A DNA stretch of 12,500 nucleotides from Halocaridina rubra (Eukaryota > Arthropoda > Malacostraca > Decapoda > Atyidae), in NCBI GenBank assembly GCA_037179515.1, contig JAXCGZ010014351.1, positions 1 to 12,500 on the forward strand. Direction: 5' to 3'. How positions within the stretch are numbered: the stretch's first letter is position 1; every line of letters begins with the position of its first letter. Of this stretch, positions 8,226-12,500 are shown in pieces. The notes below the pieces were generated by a model, which saw only the letters and a list, made by a program, of their open reading frames with translations, searched no databases and was not told the DNA's origin. Made by a program: the position numbers and the translations under genes.

Positions 8226-8940
8226 CCATAAACTATCTCACGTAGTTGCGAGCCTTTGTCCGAAACGCTGATACCGGTATCGTATTTTACATGGTGCTAT
8301 GCTGTTAGTATTTATGTTTTTTACTATTTTTTACTGTTTTATTATTCTTAGGCTAAGAAATACGTTTTTTTATCAATGAAATCATGAAACTACTGGAAAT
8401 TTTAATAAATGCTAGCTCACGTAGGTGCGACCCCAATACATTGTACGCTATCGGACAGTATTTCACATGATGCAATACTGTGAGTTATATATCTAAATTT
8501 ATGTTTTTTACTATTTTTTACTGTTTTATTACTCTTAGGCTAGGAAATACTTGTTTTATCAATAAAATAATGAAAATTTCAATACGTACTAGCTCACGTG
8601 GGTGCGACCCTTTTTGTTTTTCCAAAACGCTGATATTGGTATCATATTTTACATGGTGCAATACTGTTAGTATTTATGTTTTTTACTATTTTTTACTCTT
8701 TTATTATTCTTAGGCTAAGAAATACGTTTATTTTATCAATAAAATCATGAATCTACTGGAAATTTTAATATATGCTAGCTCACGTAGGTGCGACCCTTTG
8801 CGTTTTCCGAAACGCTGATACCGGTATCGTACTTTCTATGGTGCAGAGTTGCATTTTCAAATTTATGTTTTTTTACTATTTCTTACTGTTTTATTATTCG
8901 TAGGCTGGGAAATAAATTTTTTTTATCAATAAAATAATGA
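8226..8940 (-). repeat. 5'-side minisatellite of element B, about four units
   Basis: The anchor ATCATGAAACTACTGG or a variant has its GAAA or equivalent at 8385, 8572, 8749 and, weakly, 8938. Spacings are 187, 177 and 189 bp. The exact palindrome GATACCGGTATC occurs at 8270-8281 and 8817-8828. Units carry GCTAGCTCACGTAGG and CTTAGGCTAAGAAATACG as in C. Unit length is closer to A than to the 213-227 bp units of C. Confidence 0.85.
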
Positions 8941-9147
8941 GTTTTTTTTTCAATAAAAAAATTAAAATACTGAAAATTTTTATTTTTTTTATATTTTAAT
9001 ATTTTTGCATTAACCCACCAAAAAAAAAAATTGCCAAAAAAAATCGCGATACAGTGATTTTGCAAGAGAAGAATCGCGATAGAGCGAAGGATCACTCTGT
9101 GTATATACAGTGTTACTCCGATTATTCGCGTTCTCACTGTATCGCTT

Positions 9148-9149
<2 letters not shown>

Positions 9150-9191
<42 letters not shown>
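9150..9191. repeat. Poly(T) tract, 42 bases
   Basis: A run of 42 T lies in the 5'-terminal region of element E, where the other copies have shorter T-rich runs next to GCGATA. It may be a slippage expansion. A poly(A) tail of a minus-strand retrocopy ending here is possible, but nothing else supports it. Confidence 0.9.
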
Positions 9192-9194
<3 letters not shown>

Positions 9195-9613
9195 TCATTG
9201 TGACACCAGGATGGGCCAAAAAATGATAAAATTAAGCAGACTTATATCAGGTTGTAAAGAGAAACAGAGATGGAGAGTGTAATGACCTGTCAGATTGTCG
9301 CATGACTGAAGTCTTGCTAGATTTCAAAGGTGAAATTGAACGCTCTCTCAAGTGTTTTGCTGGGATAAGGCCAATATTAAAAGGGTCGCGAAAATCAGCT
9401 CCCGGCGCCAAGTGCCTCAAGGAGGTGTGAGAGACCCAAACAAATCCTATATTCCCAAATACCACACACGAGCATTTGACCTATATGTATGTAATGACTT
9501 GGGGAGATACCCAATGGCAATAGACAATTGCCACCCACTCCTTTGCAATAGGCTTGTTGAAATAGCTCCTCCCCAAAATAGGAGGGACTCCACTTCGAAC
9601 CTAGAGTTGATTT

Positions 9614-9658
9614 GCAGGACTGGATGTCACTTGAGTTTATTGGCAGGACTGGATGTCA
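9614..9658. repeat. Short direct repeat in the 798-bp insertion
   Basis: GCAGGACTGGATGTCA occurs at 9614-9629 and again at 9643-9658, a 29-bp spacing. It is probably a local tandem duplication. Confidence 0.85.
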
Positions 9659-9926
9659 AGCCACGCCCTGCCCTTGGGGTATTTCAAGTTGCCTCCGGGG
9701 CAGACACAGTTAGTTAGAGACCGGGCCTTGCCAGCAGCAGACTTAACACAGTACAGCTTAGCTAGCCTCCCCCTTTTGGGGTGGGAATCAGGAATTGGTC
9801 GTGACAGGAACTGTAGTAATAGGAGCTCTGAGTACATAGATGTTAAAATAAGAATAAAGCAATATAAAGAAGATGTTTTTCACCAACCACGCTACCATAA
9901 TTATAAAATAGAAAACTCACGAAATA

Positions 9927-10075
9927 TTTGGTGTCATCAGGTGGAACAGTAATCCCACTATACTACAAAACGGGTGACAAGCAGTGGGATAACCCAGTCA
10001 TCCTACAATTTGGTGACACTCGGAGGGACACTATCTTACAAATTGGTGTCATTAGATGGGATAACAAATCCTACA
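9927..10075 (+). repeat. Four degenerate repeats with a GGTGTCA...TACAAA core
   Basis: Four units start at 9927, 9971, 10009 and 10043 and measure about 44, 38, 34 and 33 bp. Each begins GGTGTCAT, GGTGACAA or GGTGACAC after T or G residues. Each has a GTGGAACA, GTGGGATA, GAGGGACA or ATGGGATA middle, and closes with CTACAAAA, CCTACAA, CTTACAAA or CCTACA. The GGTGTCA/GGTGACA followed by GTGGGAT pattern resembles the primer-binding sites just inside many retrotransposon LTRs, but four copies would be unusual. Function unknown. Confidence 0.6.
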
Positions 10076-10204
10076 TCAGTTAGTTATACGACAAGATGTG
10101 AAGGGATTATAAAAGATGTGTAATGAATATCCAGCTCTCTGCTGGGTTTTTATATACCTCTGCATTACTTTCATGATGTCTATTCCAATAATTCTGCTTA
10201 GATC

Positions 10205-10262
<58 letters not shown>
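10205..10262. repeat. (TTA)n microsatellite in the foldback left arm
   Basis: About nineteen TTA triplets follow CTTAGATC. A complementary TAA tract occurs at the same place in the right arm (10688-10718). Confidence 0.95.
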
Positions 10263-10302
10263 CATTGGCAACAATAATTTTCATTTGATGATGATTGTGG
10301 AG

Positions 10303-10456
10303 ATAAGTATCATCATCATCATTATTATTATTATTATTAAGGGCTCATCATTGTTTGTACATCAGTTGGTTTATTTACTTTTAATAACTGTGTTAAGTGC
10401 CCCTCCCTAGTTGGCTGGGACAAAGAGAGTGTGGGGGGTTGGGTAGATTAGAATGT

Positions 10457-10494
<38 letters not shown>

Positions 10495-10603
10495 CTTTAA
10501 GTAACTCTTGTTCATTCAACCAAAACTACATTATTTATAGTAAAAATAATGGTTTAATTACGAATCCGTAGTAATAATGATGATGATAATAATAATAATA
10601 ATG

Positions 10604-10650
<47 letters not shown>
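10303..10650. other. Spacer between the foldback arms, non-coding
   Basis: The outer parts are ATC/ATT triplet runs on the left (10308-10339) and TAA/GAT runs on the right (10575-10650), which can still pair with each other. The central 230 bp or so is unique, with a G-rich patch (GTGGGGGGTTGGG, about 10431) and the GA tract listed separately. I see no open frame or recognisable signal. Confidence 0.7.
10459..10492. repeat. (GA)17 microsatellite
   Basis: Thirty-four bases of uninterrupted GA lie near the centre of the foldback spacer. Confidence 0.97.
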
Positions 10651-10686
10651 CTCCTCAATCATCATCAAAGGAAAATTATTGTTGCC

Positions 10687-10687
<1 letters not shown>

Positions 10688-10718
<31 letters not shown>
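10688..10718. repeat. (TAA)n microsatellite in the foldback right arm
   Basis: About ten TAA triplets lie between ATTATTGTTGCCAA and GATCTAAGGAG, the mirror position of the TTA tract in the left arm. The tract is about half the left-arm length, so the two have changed independently. Confidence 0.93.
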
Positions 10719-10980
10719 GATCTAAGGAGAAGTTTTAGAATAGACATCATGAAGGTAATGCAGAGGTATAGTAAACCCAGCAGAGAGCTGGATATTCATT
10801 ACACATCTTTTATAATCCCTTCACATCTGACAGGTCATCACACTCCATCTCTGTTTCTTTTTACAGCCTGATAAAGGCCGTTTTATTTTATAATTTTTGG
10901 CCTGCCCTGGATCCTACTTCGCGATTTTCCTGGTTCGCGCCGGGTCCCGGAACCGAACTACCGCGATAAGGGAGGCAACA

Positions 10981-11093
<113 letters not shown>

Positions 11094-11102
11094 TCATTTT
11101 TT

Positions 11103-11171
11103 CCCCGACCGGGACTCGAACCTAGGACTTATGATTACTAAGTCAAGGCGCTACCACTACACCACAGAAGG
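11103..11171 (-). other. tRNA-derived pol III promoter segment, satellite copy 1
   Basis: On the minus strand it has an A-box-like TGGTGTAGTGG and a perfect B-box GGTTCGAGTCC, with the D arm (GTGT/GCGC) still pairable. Between them GACTTA and TAAGTC form a 6-bp stem with a 7-base loop, but there is no variable region before the T arm. The acceptor pairs poorly (CCTTCTG against TCGGGGT). It is tRNA-like rather than a working tRNA gene. This copy lacks one A before CCCC, and the downstream TTTT is replaced by the TA tract. Confidence 0.6.
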
Positions 11172-11375
11172 TTAAAAGGAATCCAACCTTATAGCTTATA
11201 TCTGCTATACTTAGGAATGAACGCATTCTAACTGAATGCCACTATGTTCATATTACAAATTCCCCAACCTCACTCGTGGCTTCATTTCAGCATTTAATTC
11301 AGTTCCCAATCTCATTCGGGCCATGAAATTATCAGATAAGCAGTTTACATATGTGAAAACATGAATCATTTTTTA

Positions 11376-11444
11376 CCCCGACCGGGACTCGAACCTAGGA
11401 CTTATGATTACTAAGTCAAGGCGCTACCACTACACCACAGAAGG
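11376..11444 (-). other. tRNA-derived segment, satellite copy 2
   Basis: The A and B boxes are intact and identical to copy 1. A minus-strand TTTT (11356-11359), a pol III-type terminator, lies 16 nt past the 3' end. It would give an RNA of about 90 nt if transcribed. Confidence 0.62.
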
Positions 11445-11648
11445 TTAAAAGGAATCCAACCTTATAGCTTATATCTGCTATACTTAGGAATGAACGCATT
11501 CTAACTGACTGCCACTATGTTCATATTACAGATTCCCCAACCTCACTCGTGGCTTCATATCAGCATTTAATTCAATTCCCAATCTCATTCGGGCCATGAA
11601 ATTATCAGATAAGCACATTACATATGTGAAAACATGAATCATTTTTTA

Positions 11649-11717
11649 CCCCGACTGGGACTCGAACCTAGGACTTATGATTACTAAGCCAAGGCACTAC
11701 CACTACACCACAGAAGG
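11649..11717 (-). other. tRNA-derived segment, satellite copy 3
   Basis: The B-box is intact. Changes are GGTAGTGCCTTGGC in place of GGTAGCGCCTTGAC, which weakens the D-arm and central stems, and CCCAG in the T stem. The minus-strand TTTT is at 11629-11632. These unpaired changes argue against selection on a tRNA fold. Confidence 0.58.
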
Positions 11718-11921
11718 TTAAAAGGAATCCAACCTTATAGCTTATATCTTCTATACTTAGGAATGACCGCATTCTAACTGAATGCCACTATGTTCATATT
11801 ACAGATTCCCCAACCTCACTCGTGGCTTCATTTCAGCATTTAATTCAATTCCCAATCTCATTCGGGCCATGAAATTATCAGATAAGCACATTACATATGT
11901 GAAAACATGAATCATTTTTTA

Positions 11922-11990
11922 CCCCGACCGGGACTCGAACCTAGGACTTATGATTACTAAGTCAAGGCGCTACCACTACACCACAGAAGG
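11922..11990 (-). other. tRNA-derived segment, satellite copy 4
   Basis: The sequence is the same as copy 2, with intact A and B boxes and a minus-strand TTTT at 11902-11905. Confidence 0.62.
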
Positions 11991-12194
11991 TTAAAAGGAA
12001 TCCAACCTTATAGCTTATATCTGCTATACTTAGGAATTAACACATTCTAACTGAATGCCACTATGTTCATATTACAGATTCCCCAACCTCACTCGTGGCT
12101 TCATTTCAGCATTTAATTCAATTCTCAATCTCATTCGGGCCATGAAATTATCAGATAAGCACATTACATATGTGAAAACAAGAATCATTTTTTA

Positions 12195-12263
12195 CCCCGA
12201 CCGGGACTCAAACCTAGGACTTATGATTACTAAGTCAAGGCGCTACCACTACACCACAGAAGG
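12195..12263 (-). other. tRNA-derived segment, satellite copy 5
   Basis: The A-box is intact. The B-box reads GGTTTGAGTCC, losing the conserved C of GGTTCGA, so factor binding would probably be weaker. TTTT is at 12175-12178. A sixth copy begins at 12468 and is cut by the window edge. Confidence 0.6.
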
Positions 12264-12500
12264 TTAAAAGGAATCCAACCTTATAGCTTATATCTGCTAT
12301 ACTTAGGAATGAACGCATTCTAACTGAATGCCACTATATTCATATTACAGATTCCCCAACCTCACTCGCGGCTTCATTTCAGCATTTAATTCAATTCCCA
12401 ATCTCATTCGGGCCATGAAATTATCAGATAAGCACATTACATATGTGAAAACATGAATCATTTTTTACCCCGACCGGGACTCGAACCTAGGACTTATGAT

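Larger units (their letters stand above)
7391..9099 (-). mobile_element. Tigger-like element B, internal deletion derivative
   Basis: The left end is CAGTGATCCTTCGTTTATCG and the right end is GAAGGATCACTCTG, which carries an extra CT relative to the family CACTG. Orientation is minus. From right to left it has the AT-rich 5' terminus, about four 5'-side minisatellite units, the CCAAT-bearing leader, a 47-codon transposase start, the tail of the transposase 3' flank, two 3'-side minisatellite units and the GC-richer terminus. The deletion joins codon 52 of the A gene to the sequence just before its stop codon, removing about 1.5 kb. It ends 8 bp from element E. Confidence 0.87.
9296..10093. 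mobile_element. 798-bp insertion with TGTCG...CGACA ends, probable solo LTR
   Basis: The foldback's left arm is interrupted precisely here. The intact right arm shows the empty site reads CTGTCAGATGTGAAG. The insertion is flanked by AGAT on both sides (9292-9295 and 10094-10097), a 4-bp target duplication. Its ends are TGTCGCATGACT and AGTTATACGACA, matching as inverted repeats at 10 of 12 positions. TG...CA ends, a 4-bp duplication, the length and an internal AATAAAG (about 9852) suggest a solo long terminal repeat. A short non-autonomous DNA transposon is the alternative. No open frame resembles a known protein. Confidence 0.7.
9206..10910. mobile_element. Foldback (long inverted-repeat) element nested in E
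   Basis: The outer left arm begins CCAGGATGGGCCAAAAAATG (9206), and the right arm, reversed from 10910, begins CCAGGGCAGGCCAAAAATTA. Pairing continues through GAAACAGAGATGGAG and ATGACCTGTCAG to 9295. It resumes after the insertion at 10094 and runs to about 10302 (TTTGATGATGATTGTGGAG), opposite 10651. Arms total about 300 and 260 bp, with high similarity in the inner part (for example ATCCAGCTCTCTGCTGGGTT). Removing the 798-bp insertion leaves about 900 bp. There is no coding region, so the element is non-autonomous. A target duplication is not clear; GATC lies close to both ends. The superfamily is unassigned. Confidence 0.8.

Noticed and set aside
9150..9191. Poly(A) tail of a minus-strand retrogene
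   Set aside because: The flanking sequence to the right is a foldback arm, not a processed transcript, and the tract falls where this transposon family is T-rich anyway.
9352..9952. Open frames of 121 and 99 codons in the 798-bp insertion
   Set aside because: They overlap in different frames, have no recognisable motif, and lie in a probable LTR or non-coding insertion.
11376..11444. Functional tRNA gene (possible anticodon AAT or AGT depending on the fold)
   Set aside because: No fold gives a correct anticodon arm, variable region and acceptor together, and copies vary without compensating changes. It was kept only as a tRNA-derived segment.
12055..12267. Frame ending [23 protein letters not shown], also seen at 10897-11175
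   Set aside because: The C-terminal residues are the plus-strand translation of the tRNA-derived segment of the satellite, a common false protein prediction.

Overview
This is repeat-dominated nuclear DNA from an animal, probably an invertebrate. A decapod crustacean is my best guess, from the density of (TA)n, (ATT)n and (GA)n microsatellites and of Tigger-like transposons, but no host gene is present to confirm it. I see no intact host protein gene, rRNA gene or convincing functional tRNA gene. Almost the whole window is transposable elements, their relics and satellite DNA.

Positions 1-9099 hold four related pogo/Tigger-type DNA transposon copies (Tc1/mariner superfamily): C (about 44-2103, minus), D (2421-4191, minus), A (4291-7310, plus) and B (7391-9099, minus). 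A fifth, E (9108-10983, plus), follows. Each visible end reads CAGTG...CACTG next to TA. The D/A and A/B gaps are nothing but (TA)n, and the B/E gap is 8 bp. Copy A is the only one with a long transposase gene (5227-6865). It is dead: one in-frame stop, then a frame-changing deletion that appears to remove the third catalytic aspartate. B and C are internally deleted derivatives that keep only the first codons of the transposase, with different breakpoints. D keeps no transposase and is almost entirely a ten-copy 160-bp tandem array.

The family carries two minisatellites. One of about 180-225 bp lies on the transposase 5' side and contains the palindrome GATACCGGTATC. The other, about 160 bp, lies on the 3' side. 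Their copy numbers differ strongly between elements. A separate 190-bp hairpin MITE (2117-2306) sits between C and D.

Element E shows three-level nesting. A long foldback (inverted-repeat) element occupies its interior (9206-10910). The left arm of that foldback is split by a 798-bp insertion (9296-10093) with TGTCG...CGACA ends and a 4-bp AGAT target duplication, most like a solo LTR. The order of events is therefore E, then foldback, then the 798-bp insertion.

The right end (11091-12500) is a highly homogeneous 273-bp satellite, five full copies and a partial sixth, starting directly after a (TA)n tract. Each unit carries, on the minus strand, a tRNA-derived segment with A-box and B-box pol III promoter motifs, and in most copies a TTTT about 16-20 nt downstream. 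Functionally the window is a transposon graveyard plus a young satellite. The most notable points are the TA-separated transposon chain, the minisatellite-bearing deletion derivatives, and the satellite with an embedded pol III promoter.
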